Shown here: in pieces, positions 1 through 8,481 of the stretch
How the letters are laid out: every line of letters starts with the position of its first letter
How positions within the stretch are numbered: the first letter of the stretch is position 1
Assembly: GCF_013267195.1 (NCBI RefSeq)
Contig: NZ_CP053941.1
Coordinates: 1,054,001-1,118,000 of the forward strand
From: Halorubrum salinarum
GTDB lineage: Archaea; Halobacteriota; Halobacteria; Halobacteriales; Haloferacaceae
DNA: 64,000 nucleotides
Direction: 5' to 3'
The notes under the pieces: generated by a model
What the model saw: the letters and a program-made list of their open reading frames with translations, nothing else
Databases searched by the model: none
Told to the model about the DNA's origin: nothing
Position numbers and translations under genes: made by a program

Positions 1-29
1 TTTTCCACGCGCCCGCCCCATCTGTGCGT

Positions 30-623
30 ATGAAAGCAGGCGTCATCGCCGTTCAGGGCGACGTGGCCGAACACGCCGCCGCGGTCCGCAACGCCGCGGC
101 CGCCCACGACGAGTCCGCGGAGGTCGTCGAGGTCCGGGACGCGGGGATCGTGCCCGACTGCGACGTCCTCCTGATGCCGGGCGGGGAGTCGACCACCATC
201 TCCCGGCTGATCCACCGCGAGGGGATCGCCGCCGAGATCGAGGAACACGTCGCGAGCGGGAAGCCCGTCCTCGCGACCTGCGCCGGGCTCATCGTCTGCT
301 CGAACGACGCGAAGGACGACCGGGTCGACCCGCTGGGGCTGGTCGACGTCTCCGTCGACCGCAACGCGTTCGGCCGACAGAAGGACTCCTTCGAGGCGAA
401 GGTGCCGGTCGCCGGCCTCGACGACCCCTTCCACGCCGTGTTCATCCGCGCGCCCGCCATCGACGACGTGGGCGACGGCGTCGAGGTGCTCGCGACCGTC
501 GACGACCGCCCGGTCGCGGTGCGCGACGGCCCGGTCGTCGCCACCGCGTTCCACCCGGAGCTCACCGACGACCCGCGGATCCACGACCTCGCCTTCTTCC
601 CCGAGCGGGAGGTGGTCGCGTGA
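30..623 (+). CDS. pdxT: Pyridoxal 5'-phosphate synthase glutaminase subunit PdxT
   Basis: Glutaminase half of the deoxyxylulose-independent vitamin B6 synthase: it hydrolyses glutamine and passes ammonia to PdxS. The 197-residue product has the class I glutamine amidotransferase triad expected of PdxT: Cys84 in TCAG, His175 and Glu177 in HPE, with the PGGEST loop at residues 50-55. I chose the ATG at 30; a GTG two codons upstream is possible. The stop overlaps the hisE start by 4 bases, so the two are probably translated together. No pdxS lies in this window, so the partner subunit must be elsewhere. Cytoplasmic. Identification is firm from motifs and length. Confidence 0.96.
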   Translation: MKAGVIAVQGDVAEHAAAVRNAAAAHDESAEVVEVRDAGIVPDCDVLLMPGGESTTISRLIHREGIAAEIEEHVASGKPVLATCAGLIVCSNDAKDDRVDPLGLVDVSVDRNAFGRQKDSFEAKVPVAGLDDPFHAVFIRAPAIDDVGDGVEVLATVDDRPVAVRDGPVVATAFHPELTDDPRIHDLAFFPEREVVA

Positions 624-949
624 GCGATCAGGGTCCGGAATCCGGCGAGGAGTCGGCGGCGCCGCCCGACGCGGTCCTCGACGAGCTGTTCGCCACCATC
701 GAGTCGCGGAAGGAGGAGCTGCCGGAGGGGTCGTACACGACTTCCCTGTTCACCCACGAGAAGGGCGAGAACGCCGTCTTAGAGAAGATCGGCGAGGAGA
801 CGACGGAGGCGATCCTCGCGGCGAAGGACGACGACCGCGACGAGCTCACCGCGGAGAGCGCCGACCTCGTCTACCACCTGCTCGTGCTGTTCGCGATGAA
901 GGACCTCGACGTCGACGACCTCCGCGGAGAGCTCCGCGACCGTTTCTGA
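620..949 (+). CDS. hisE: Phosphoribosyl-ATP pyrophosphatase HisE
   Basis: Second step of histidine biosynthesis: hydrolyses phosphoribosyl-ATP to phosphoribosyl-AMP and pyrophosphate. The 109-residue protein is the usual size for stand-alone HisE. It carries the MazG-like helical core with the acidic GEETTEAILAAKDDD stretch and the ESADLVYHLL motif that bind Mg and nucleotide. It starts with GTG at 620, inside the pdxT stop (GTGA overlap). No other his gene is nearby, so histidine genes are dispersed here. The acidic N-terminal 15 residues are ordinary haloarchaeal decoration. Confidence 0.95.
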   Translation: MSDQGPESGEESAAPPDAVLDELFATIESRKEELPEGSYTTSLFTHEKGENAVLEKIGEETTEAILAAKDDDRDELTAESADLVYHLLVLFAMKDLDVDDLRGELRDRF

Positions 950-952
950 TCC

Positions 953-1378
953 TCAGCGCTCGCGTTCGAGCTCGCGGTCGATGTCGTCGACCTCCTCGGT
1001 CTCTAACTCCTCGCCGATGCGGCGCTCGAACTCGGCCTCGCTGATCTGTCCCTCGACGTACTGCTGGCGGAGGCGGTCCTGCCGGCTCGTCGCGGCGTCG
1101 GCGGAGGCGGACGACGAGGACCCGATCGAGTCGAGGGCTTCGCCGCCGACCGCGTCGCCGTCGCCGAGCAGCCACGAACCGGCCTTGTACGCGGCGTACG
1201 CGAGCCCCGCCAGCACCGCGAGCGTGACGATTCCGGAGATGATAGCCGACACGAGGCCCAAAAGGGCCGAGACCACGCTGACGACGACGCTGACTCCGAC
1301 GAGCACCGCGATCGCGATCGCCGCGTAGTAGAGGGCCTGCTTCCCGTCTATGCCCCGGAATCGGGGTGCCGGCCGCAA
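953..1378 (-). CDS. SHOCT-domain membrane protein
   Basis: Small membrane protein of unknown role. From the N-terminus it shows two closely spaced hydrophobic segments (about 50 residues rich in Val, Ala, Ile), a Ser/Asp-rich linker, and a C-terminal amphipathic helix of the SHOCT type (RLRQQYVEGQISEAEFERR). SHOCT domains are short oligomerisation or targeting modules common in haloarchaeal membrane proteins. The start is uncertain: no ATG lies before the first membrane segment. I used the TTG at 1378, which keeps both segments complete; a GTG inside the first segment is the alternative. It is convergent with hisE, with 3 bases between the stops. Confidence 0.75.
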   Translation of the reverse strand: MRPAPRFRGIDGKQALYYAAIAIAVLVGVSVVVSVVSALLGLVSAIISGIVTLAVLAGLAYAAYKAGSWLLGDGDAVGGEALDSIGSSSSASADAATSRQDRLRQQYVEGQISEAEFERRIGEELETEEVDDIDRELERER

Positions 1379-1471
1379 ATACCTTCTCCCGGGCGAGCGC
1401 GGTCGCCGGCCGAGCCTCGCCGACCGCGAACTTTTGTCCGCGGGGCCGAACTGCCCCACGAGGACGGCCCC

Positions 1472-2404
1472 GTGACCGACCCCAGCGCCCCCGACGCGGC
1501 GACCGCCCCGTCCCGCAGAGCGGTGCTTCGGCGGTGGGGGTCGCTCGCGGTCGGCGGGGCGGCGACCGCGGGGTCCGCCGCCCTCGCGGGCTGCGCCGGG
1601 CGCGACGGCGACGAGACGACCGGGGCCGACGGCGACCGCGGCGCCCCCGACCCGCCCCTGATCGCGCACCGCGGCTTCGCGGCCGAGAACCCGGAGAACA
1701 CCGTCGCGGCGGTCGAGGCGGCCGCGGCGACGACCGACCGGATCGAGCTCGACGTGCGCCGCTGCGGGACGGGCGAGCTCGTCGCCTTCCACGACGCGAC
1801 GCTCGGCCGGGTGACGGACGCGACCGGGCGCGTGAGCGAGACGCCGTACGAGCGGCTCGCGGCCCTCTCGGTCGAGGGGTCCGGCGAGCCGGTGCCGACG
1901 CTCGCGGACGCGCTCGACGCCGCCCCGGCGGACGCGTGGGTCATGCTCGACCTGAAGGAGCGGGGCGTCGCGGCGGACGCGGTCGCGGCCGGCGCGGACC
2001 GCGACCACGGCGTCGCCGTCGCCGCCGACGACCCGGCGGTGATCGAGGCGGCGGCCGCGGCCGCCCCGGCGGTGCCGACCGTCTACGGCGTCCGCGAGTC
2101 GGTCCCGGCGCGGGCCCTCCGACCCTTGGTTCCGGGACCGGTCGGCGGCGCGTCGCCGCCCCAGTGGGCGTATCCGCCGCAGGACGTGGCAGGGATGATC
2201 GAGACGGCGACCGATCTGGGGTGTGCGGCCGTCTCGCCGCGGTACGAGCTGTGTCTCGGGACCGACCTGGTTCCCCGGGCGCGGGACGCCGGACTGCGGG
2301 TGCTGCCGTGGACCGTCGCGTCGGTCCGGGAGTACGAGGCCGTCGCGGCCGCCGGCGTCGACGCCGTCGTCTCGGACGTCTCCCGCGGCCGCCGCGAGAC
2401 GTGA
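1472..2404 (+). CDS. Glycerophosphodiester phosphodiesterase, Tat lipoprotein
   Basis: Hydrolyses glycerophosphodiesters to glycerol phosphate and an alcohol, probably at the outer face of the membrane. The GTG start gives 310 residues: a twin-arginine signal (SRRAVLRR, residues 14-21), a hydrophobic stretch, and a lipobox LAGC with Cys41. The GDPD domain follows, with HRG (His66, Arg67), PENT, the metal-ligand pair Glu92 and Asp94 in ELDV, and His107 in FHD. These are the catalytic and metal residues of the family. Length and order are normal. The next gene also encodes a Tat lipoprotein, 69 bases downstream. Substrate in vivo is not deducible. Confidence 0.9.
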   Translation: MTDPSAPDAATAPSRRAVLRRWGSLAVGGAATAGSAALAGCAGRDGDETTGADGDRGAPDPPLIAHRGFAAENPENTVAAVEAAAATTDRIELDVRRCGTGELVAFHDATLGRVTDATGRVSETPYERLAALSVEGSGEPVPTLADALDAAPADAWVMLDLKERGVAADAVAAGADRDHGVAVAADDPAVIEAAAAAAPAVPTVYGVRESVPARALRPLVPGPVGGASPPQWAYPPQDVAGMIETATDLGCAAVSPRYELCLGTDLVPRARDAGLRVLPWTVASVREYEAVAAAGVDAVVSDVSRGRRET

Positions 2405-2473
2405 CAACCGAGACGAAAGAGCGGCGCAGGGGCGACAGAAAGGTTATTCGTCCGGCTCTCATGGTTCCACGGA

Positions 2474-4786
2474 ATGGATCGGCACTCCGACGCCGGCGAC
2501 GGCGCGGCCGGGGGCGACCGGGGCGGAGCGCTCGGCGGCGAATCGAACGAAGCGTCCGACGGGACGACCGCGACCGGCGTCGACCGCCGGACGGTCCTCG
2601 GCGCGCTCGCGGGCGCCGGGAGCGCCGCGGTCGCCGGCTGCTCGGGCTCGCAGCCGGACGACGCCGCGACCATCGAATTGGAGTCGGACCGGCTCGACGA
2701 GCTCGCGGCGCAGTTCGCGCCGACGCTGTACTTCGACGCCGCGGAGCCGTGGTTCCCGACCGACCCGCGGCCGTACACGGTCGAGGAGGACGGCGAGACG
2801 GTCGTCGACGGGTTTGAGGCGTTCAACGGCTACCACGAGCGGTACGACGAGGCGGGCGAGCCGCCGGCCCCGACGGTGTTCTACAACGGGATGCGGTACG
2901 AGGACTCCCCGCTCGCGGTCGTCCAGTTCTGGTTCTACTCCGCGTTCGACCAGTTCACGGCGAACTTCCACTGGCACGACTGGGAGGTGCTCCACGTGTT
3001 CGTCGACCTCGACACGGGCGACCCCCAGCTGTACGTCGCCAGCTCGCACTCCCGCAGCGTCCCGAACAACGAGTTCCTCGACCCGGACCCGAACGTGGTC
3101 CCGCGGATCCTCCCCGAGCTCGGCTCGCACTCCAGCACGCTCTCGGTCAACGAGGAGGCGGACACCTTCCAGCGCGTCGGCGAGGAGGGGCTCCTCGCGG
3201 ACATCACGAACACGACGATAGACACCGTCGAGGACCTCCTCGGGATCCCGATCGCGTACGGCCTCCCCCGGGACGAGGGGGCGCGGCTCCCCTTCGTCGT
3301 CCCCGAGTACGAGGGGGAACCGATCTACGACCACCCAGACCTCCCCGCCGTCAGCGAGGGGTCGCTCGTCGACGGCGCCCTGACGATCCGCTCGCTCGAC
3401 GCGCTGCGCTCGCCGCCGACCGACCTCCCGCTCCGCGAGACGGGGGTGGCCTTCCGGCACGCCGAGCGCCCGGCCGACGGCGAGGACGCCGCGCTCGCCG
3501 AGGAGGCCGCCGAGTCGGTCGTCGAGTACGACCTCATCGAGAGCGCCGAGCTGGAGGGCATCTCGGCGTTCACCGGCCCGCAGCTCAGCTTCGAGTTCGC
3601 GGTCCCGCAGGCCGTCGAGGACGCCGTCGCGAGCCACATCACGACGACCGGCGTCCCGTGGGACCAGCCCCGCTACGAGAACCCCGCGCTCGACATCACG
3701 GCCGGCAACCACCGGTCGGAGATGGCGGCCCGGTACGACGCGATCGCCGACGACCCCTCGTTCGGCGACGGCGCCGCAGAGGCCCTCGACTCGGTCGTCG
3801 CCCGGGTCACGCGGGCGACGGAGAGCGACGAGGCCCCCGACGGCGAGGGGCTGACGACGACCGGGTCGAGCGTCGAGTCGTTCGTCCTGATCGAGAGCGA
3901 CCCCGAGGCGGTCCCGACGTTCGCCGGCGGCGTCGCGGTCGCGAACGGCGTCCCCGAGGGCGACCACCGCGTCACGGTCAACGGCGCCGGGCGCGCGCCG
4001 CACAGCGAGACCCTGACCGTCTCGGCGGACGAGCCCGTGACGACCGCGGGCGTCGACGGCGAGATCCCGCTCGTCGCCCGCGAGGACGCGCGGAAGGTGG
4101 AGCTGTCGGACGCCGACAGCGACGTCGACCTGACCCGGACCGCGATCGAGGACGACTTCGCCGGGCGGATCTACGACTCCGCGATCGACGGGAGCGACGC
4201 GGCCTACGTCCACGCCGGCGGCGCGTACACGACCGAGGTCCGCGACGCCGACGACGAGGTCGGCGCCTACCGGGTCAATCCGGACCCGGCGGTGTCGGCC
4301 GGCGACGGTGACGGCGACGCCGGCGGGCCCGACCCGATCCGGATCGAGCGGCCGGAGACGGGCGCGGCCCCGCTGGCCGGCTACGTCGCCGACGTGGCCG
4401 AGGAGACCCGGGCCGCGGTCGCGGCGGTGGGAGGCGACGGCGACAGCGACGGCGACGACGGCGGGGAAAGCGGCTCCGGGGGCGGCGACTCCGGGAACGG
4501 AGGCGGCGGCTCCGGCGGCGGCCCGTCGAACGCCGTCAACGGGCTCGAACGGGCGCTCGCCGCGGCGGTCGACCAAGCGAGACGGGCCGAGGAGCGGGCC
4601 CGGGAGGGCGACGCCGAGGGGACGGAGCGACAGCTCGCGAACGTCGCCGACCGGATCGCTCGGATCGAGGAGCGCCTCGCGGCCGCGCGAGAGGGCCTCC
4701 CGCCCGGGCTCGCGAACGCGACCGGGAAGCGCGTCGAACAGGCGACGAAGCGCGTCGAGCAGGCGCAGAACGCCGACAAGCTCTGA
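2474..4786 (+). CDS. Vps62/NPP1-like Tat lipoprotein
   Basis: Large exported protein (770 residues) of unknown function. An unusually long N-region precedes a twin-arginine signal (Arg38-Arg39) and a lipobox at Cys56. Residues 80-180 hold the FAPTLYFDAAEPWFPTDP stretch and the HWHDWE motif (166-171), which resemble Vps62-related and NPP1-like families; I infer membership from these motifs. A beta-rich section near residues 470-530 looks like a carboxypeptidase-regulatory or Ig-type module. A Gly/Ser/Asp-rich hinge then leads into an Ala/Glu/Arg coiled coil over the last 100 residues. It probably stands on the cell surface on a membrane anchor. Ligand or enzyme activity is unknown. Confidence 0.8.
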   Translation: MDRHSDAGDGAAGGDRGGALGGESNEASDGTTATGVDRRTVLGALAGAGSAAVAGCSGSQPDDAATIELESDRLDELAAQFAPTLYFDAAEPWFPTDPRPYTVEEDGETVVDGFEAFNGYHERYDEAGEPPAPTVFYNGMRYEDSPLAVVQFWFYSAFDQFTANFHWHDWEVLHVFVDLDTGDPQLYVASSHSRSVPNNEFLDPDPNVVPRILPELGSHSSTLSVNEEADTFQRVGEEGLLADITNTTIDTVEDLLGIPIAYGLPRDEGARLPFVVPEYEGEPIYDHPDLPAVSEGSLVDGALTIRSLDALRSPPTDLPLRETGVAFRHAERPADGEDAALAEEAAESVVEYDLIESAELEGISAFTGPQLSFEFAVPQAVEDAVASHITTTGVPWDQPRYENPALDITAGNHRSEMAARYDAIADDPSFGDGAAEALDSVVARVTRATESDEAPDGEGLTTTGSSVESFVLIESDPEAVPTFAGGVAVANGVPEGDHRVTVNGAGRAPHSETLTVSADEPVTTAGVDGEIPLVAREDARKVELSDADSDVDLTRTAIEDDFAGRIYDSAIDGSDAAYVHAGGAYTTEVRDADDEVGAYRVNPDPAVSAGDGDGDAGGPDPIRIERPETGAAPLAGYVADVAEETRAAVAAVGGDGDSDGDDGGESGSGGGDSGNGGGGSGGGPSNAVNGLERALAAAVDQARRAEERAREGDAEGTERQLANVADRIARIEERLAAAREGLPPGLANATGKRVEQATKRVEQAQNADKL

Positions 4787-4808
4787 GGCGGCGTCGGCGC
4801 TCGCCCGG

Positions 4809-5588
4809 CTACTCCGCGAGCTCGTCGACGAGGAGGCAGATGTCGGAGACGGCCGACTCGACGAGCGCTTCCCCCTTCTCCGCGGTCGCGACGGTCGGAT
4901 CGCCGATGTTCCCGGCGGGCGTCAGTTCCCCCATGTCCCTCGCCGTCAGCGACCAGCCGACCTCGTTCTCCCCGAGCGCGTCGTAGTCGGTCAGCGGCAG
5001 CGACTCCGCGGGCGGGTCGACGTTCTCCGCCCGGTCCATGTGGACCAGCTCCGGGAACAGCGCGAGCATGATGCTGGTCTCGAACTCGGAGGCGTGGAAG
5101 GAGACCTCGCCCGTTCGGACCTCCTCGGCGACGTCGGCGAAGACGTTGACGAGCGGGACGTGGAACGCCCACACGTCGCGCTCGGAGCGGAGCCGCCGGA
5201 CGACCACCTCCAGTTCGGGGTCTTGTGCGAGGTAGTGGCCGTTCAGCAGGAGGACGTTCTCGATCCCCCACTCGCTCGCGGAGGCGCAGATGTCGAAGAG
5301 GTACCGCTGGAACGTCTCGGTCGAGACGGTGAACGTCCCCGGCTTGAACGTGTGGTGCGGGCTCACGCCGTACCAAACCGGCGGCGCGAGCAGCGCCGAG
5401 CTCCGCGCGATCACGCGCTCGCCGATCGCCTCCGGCATGTACGCGTCGACGCCGAGGGGCATGTGGCGCCCGTGCTGTTCGGTGCTGCCCACCGGCACCA
5501 GCAGCGTCCGGGTCTCCTCCAAGGCGGCCTCGATCTCCGGCCACGTCATCTCGGCGACGCGTCCCGATCCGGGCTTCGTGTCGGACAT
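4809..5588 (-). CDS. Creatininase-family amidohydrolase
   Basis: Metal-dependent amidohydrolase of 259 residues. The family signature GSTEQHGRHMPLGVD (residues 34-48) supplies metal ligands Glu37, His39 and Asp48; the NGHY motif lies near residues 116-119, and an HASEFETS segment supplies a further Glu. The family includes creatinine amidohydrolase and the archaeal deformylase ArfB that acts early in riboflavin and F420 synthesis. ArfB-like function is possible, since ribK, ribB and ribE occur in this window, but they are over 40 kb away and the link is weak. I chose the ATG at 5588 because upstream codons are Arg-rich and non-conserved in character. Confidence 0.85.
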   Translation of the reverse strand: MSDTKPGSGRVAEMTWPEIEAALEETRTLLVPVGSTEQHGRHMPLGVDAYMPEAIGERVIARSSALLAPPVWYGVSPHHTFKPGTFTVSTETFQRYLFDICASASEWGIENVLLLNGHYLAQDPELEVVVRRLRSERDVWAFHVPLVNVFADVAEEVRTGEVSFHASEFETSIMLALFPELVHMDRAENVDPPAESLPLTDYDALGENEVGWSLTARDMGELTPAGNIGDPTVATAEKGEALVESAVSDICLLVDELAE

Positions 5589-5679
5589 ACCGCTGCGTCG
5601 GACGGCGGAGATAAAACGCGAGCGGTGCGGCCGCTCGCCGCCCGCGGGGCGGTGTGTCACGGGCCACCAGTGGATGGAA

Positions 5680-5714
5680 AGCTATACGACGCCGAACCGA
5701 CCACGAGTATATAA
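5680..5714 (+). promoter_or_regulatory. Two candidate TATA boxes ahead of leuS
   Basis: AGCTATACG at 5679-5687 lies about 35 bases before the leuS ATG and would give a very short leader. A stronger match, GTATATAA at 5707-5714, is only 5 bases from the ATG, so a start 25 bases further on would fall inside the gene. The upstream box is therefore the likelier promoter. Confidence 0.5.
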
Positions 5715-5718
5715 GCAG

Positions 5719-8403
5719 ATGTCTCAGGAGGGATACGACCACGCGACGGTCGAAGAACGCTGGCAGGAGGCGTGGGAGGACGCAGACGTGTACCACGTCC
5801 CGGACGACGCCGACGATCCGACGTACGTCCTCGGGATGTACCCGTATCCGTCCGGGAAGCTCCACATGGGGCACGTCCGCAACTACACCATCACGGACGC
5901 GTACGCCCGCTACCGACGGATGCGCGGCGACGACGTGCTCCACCCGATGGGGTGGGACGCGTTCGGGCTGCCCGCCGAGAACGCCGCCAAGGAGCGCGAC
6001 ACGAACCCCCGCGACTGGACGTTCGACTGCATCGACACGATGCGCGGGCAGATGAAGTCGATGGGGTTCGGCTACGACTGGGACCGCGAGGTCACCACCT
6101 GTACCCCCGAGTACTACCGCTGGAACCAGTGGCTGTTCCGCCGCTTCCACGAGGCCGGCCTGGTGGAGCGCCGCGACGCCGAGGTGAACTGGTGTCCCTC
6201 CTGCGAGACCGTCCTCGCCGACGAGCAGGTCGAGGGCGACGCGGAGCTGTGCTGGCGCTGTGACACCCCCGTCGAGACCCGCGAGCTCGACCAGTGGTTC
6301 CTGAAGATAACCGAGTACGCCGACGAGCTGCTGGAGGCCATCGACGAGCTGGAGGGGTGGCCCGACTCCGTCCGGCAGATGCAGCGCAACTGGATCGGGC
6401 GCCAGTACGGGAGCGAGGTCGACTTCGAAGTGGAGGGACACGGCCCCGTCACCGCGTTCACGACCCGGATCGACACGATCCACGGCGCGACGTTCTTCGC
6501 CGTCGCGCCCGACCACCCGATCGCCGAGGAGCTGGCCGCGGAGGACGACGACGTGCGGCGGTTCATCGAGGAGGAGGCCGACCCCGACGGCGACGAGCCG
6601 AACGGCGTCGAGACCGGCCTCACGGCCACCAACCCCGTCACGGGCGAGGAGATCCCCGTCTACGTCGCCGACTTCGTCCTCTCGGACGTGGGGACGGGCG
6701 CGCTGATGGCGGTCCCCGGCCACGACGAGCGCGACCACACGTTCGCGACGAAGAAGGGCGTCGAGATCCGGCCCGTGATCGCGCCGGAACCGGACGACTG
6801 GGACGGCGAGACGGTCCCCGACGCGCCCGACGTGACGGAGGAAGCATTCACCGACGACGGTGTGGTGATCGACTCCGGCGAGTACACCGGTCTCGACAGC
6901 GAGACCGCGCGGGAGCGGATTACGGAAGACACCGACGGCGCGAGCGAGGCGACCCAGTACCGCCTGCGCGACTGGGGCATCTCCCGGCAGCGCTACTGGG
7001 GGACGCCGATCCCGATCGTCAACTGCGACGACTGCGGGGCGGTCCCGGTGCCCGACGAGGACCTGCCCGTCGAGCTGCCGGAGTTCATCAACACGACCGG
7101 CAACCCGCTGGACGCCGCCGACGAGTGGCAGGCGACGACCTGCCCCGAGTGCGGCGGGCCCGCGACCCGCGAGACGGACACGATGGACACGTTCGTCGAC
7201 TCCTCGTGGTACTTCCTGCGGTACGTCTCGCCGGATCTGACGGACGCCCCGTTCGACCTCGACCGCGCGAACGACTGGATGCCGGTCGACCAGTACGTCG
7301 GCGGCATCGAGCACGCCGTGATGCACCTGCTGTACTCGCGGTTCTTCACGAAGGTGCTGGCCGACGAGGAGGGCCTCGACCACCGCGAGCCGTTCACAAA
7401 CCTGCTGGCGCAGGGGATGGTCCAGCTGGAGGGCGAGAAGATGTCCAAGTCGAAGGGGAACGTCGTCTCGCCCCAGCGGATCGTCGACGAGTACGGCGCC
7501 GACACCGCGCGGCTGTTCATGATGGAGGCCGCCCAGCCCGAGCGCGACTTCGACTGGTCCGAGGAGGGCGTCCGCTCCACGCACCGCTTCCTGACCCGCC
7601 TCAGCGACCTCGTCGAGGCGTACGCCACGGGCGAGGTGGCGCTCGCCGGCGACGGCGACGCCGAGGCCGCCGACCGCGACGAGATCGACGACTACGTCGC
7701 CGACGAGACCGACGCCGCGGTCGCCATCGCGGGCGCTGAGTACGACGACCTGACGTTCAACGTCGCGCTGCGGGAGGCCCAGGAGCTGGTCCGCACCCTC
7801 CGGAGCTACCGCGAGGGCGCCGACCCGCACCCGGCCGTCTTCGAGCGCGGGCTGGACGTGGCCGTGCGCCTGCTGGCGCCGGTCGCGCCGCACCTGGCCG
7901 AGGAGCTGTGGGAGACGCTCGGCCGCGACGGGTTCGTCGCCGAGGCCGAGTGGCCGACCGCGAGCGTCGACCGCGACACCGTCGAGCGCCGGCGCCGGCT
8001 GGTGGCGAACACCCGCGAGGACGTGCGCGACATCGTCGACGTGGCGGGGATCGAGGACCCCGAGCGGATCGACGTGGTCGTCGCCCCCGACTGGAAGTAC
8101 GACGCCCTACAGATCGCGATCGACAGCGACGCCGACAACCTGATCTCGGAGCTGATGGCCGAGAGCCACATCCGCGAGCGGGGCGACGACGCCGCCTCGT
8201 ACGGCCAGGACCTCCAGGCGAACCGCGAGGCGCTGCGCGAGACCCTCGACGGCGACGCCGAGTACGACGCCCTGCGCGCGGCCGCGTGGCTGATCGAGCG
8301 CGAGTTCGACGCGCCGGTGCGCGTCGAGCGCGCCGCGGACGCCGACGAGGGCGTGGTCAGCAAGGCGGAGCCCGGCCGCCCCGCCATCGACATCGTCGAG
8401 TAG
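5719..8403 (+). CDS. leuS: Leucyl-tRNA synthetase
   Basis: Class I synthetase that charges tRNA-Leu. The 894-residue protein opens with the YPYPSGKLHMGH signature (residues 41-52), followed by zinc-binding CPSC and CWRC pairs, the CP1 editing domain (GATFFAVAPDHP), a second CPEC zinc site, and the KMSKS loop at Lys574. A C-terminal tRNA-binding region closes the protein. Notably the sequence resembles the bacterial-type LeuRS common in haloarchaea (YPSGKLHMGHVRNYT), which suggests an old transfer from bacteria; this last point is from family knowledge. The ATG at 5719 gives a normal N-terminus. Confidence 0.97.
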   Translation: MSQEGYDHATVEERWQEAWEDADVYHVPDDADDPTYVLGMYPYPSGKLHMGHVRNYTITDAYARYRRMRGDDVLHPMGWDAFGLPAENAAKERDTNPRDWTFDCIDTMRGQMKSMGFGYDWDREVTTCTPEYYRWNQWLFRRFHEAGLVERRDAEVNWCPSCETVLADEQVEGDAELCWRCDTPVETRELDQWFLKITEYADELLEAIDELEGWPDSVRQMQRNWIGRQYGSEVDFEVEGHGPVTAFTTRIDTIHGATFFAVAPDHPIAEELAAEDDDVRRFIEEEADPDGDEPNGVETGLTATNPVTGEEIPVYVADFVLSDVGTGALMAVPGHDERDHTFATKKGVEIRPVIAPEPDDWDGETVPDAPDVTEEAFTDDGVVIDSGEYTGLDSETARERITEDTDGASEATQYRLRDWGISRQRYWGTPIPIVNCDDCGAVPVPDEDLPVELPEFINTTGNPLDAADEWQATTCPECGGPATRETDTMDTFVDSSWYFLRYVSPDLTDAPFDLDRANDWMPVDQYVGGIEHAVMHLLYSRFFTKVLADEEGLDHREPFTNLLAQGMVQLEGEKMSKSKGNVVSPQRIVDEYGADTARLFMMEAAQPERDFDWSEEGVRSTHRFLTRLSDLVEAYATGEVALAGDGDAEAADRDEIDDYVADETDAAVAIAGAEYDDLTFNVALREAQELVRTLRSYREGADPHPAVFERGLDVAVRLLAPVAPHLAEELWETLGRDGFVAEAEWPTASVDRDTVERRRRLVANTREDVRDIVDVAGIEDPERIDVVVAPDWKYDALQIAIDSDADNLISELMAESHIRERGDDAASYGQDLQANREALRETLDGDAEYDALRAAAWLIEREFDAPVRVERAADADEGVVSKAEPGRPAIDIVE

Positions 8404-8481
8404 CGGCCGACGCCCGGCGAGGGATCCGGCGGGCGCGGCCGACCCCGGAAACGCTTAGTCGCCGGCGCGGTCCCTTCCCGT

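Noticed and set aside
1366-2817. Long open frames over the two lipoprotein genes, both strands
   Set aside because: Translations are almost all Arg, Pro, Gly and Ala, the sign of out-of-frame reading in high-GC DNA; the GDPD and Vps62-like frames have real motifs and acidic composition.
5707-5714. GTATATAA as the leuS promoter
   Set aside because: It is 5 bases from the ATG; transcription would start inside the gene, and no good internal start exists before the conserved N-terminus.
4381-7893. Minus-strand frame of more than 1100 codons across leuS
   Set aside because: It is antisense to leuS and two other well-supported genes and has no recognisable domain; stop codons are rare in antisense at this GC content.
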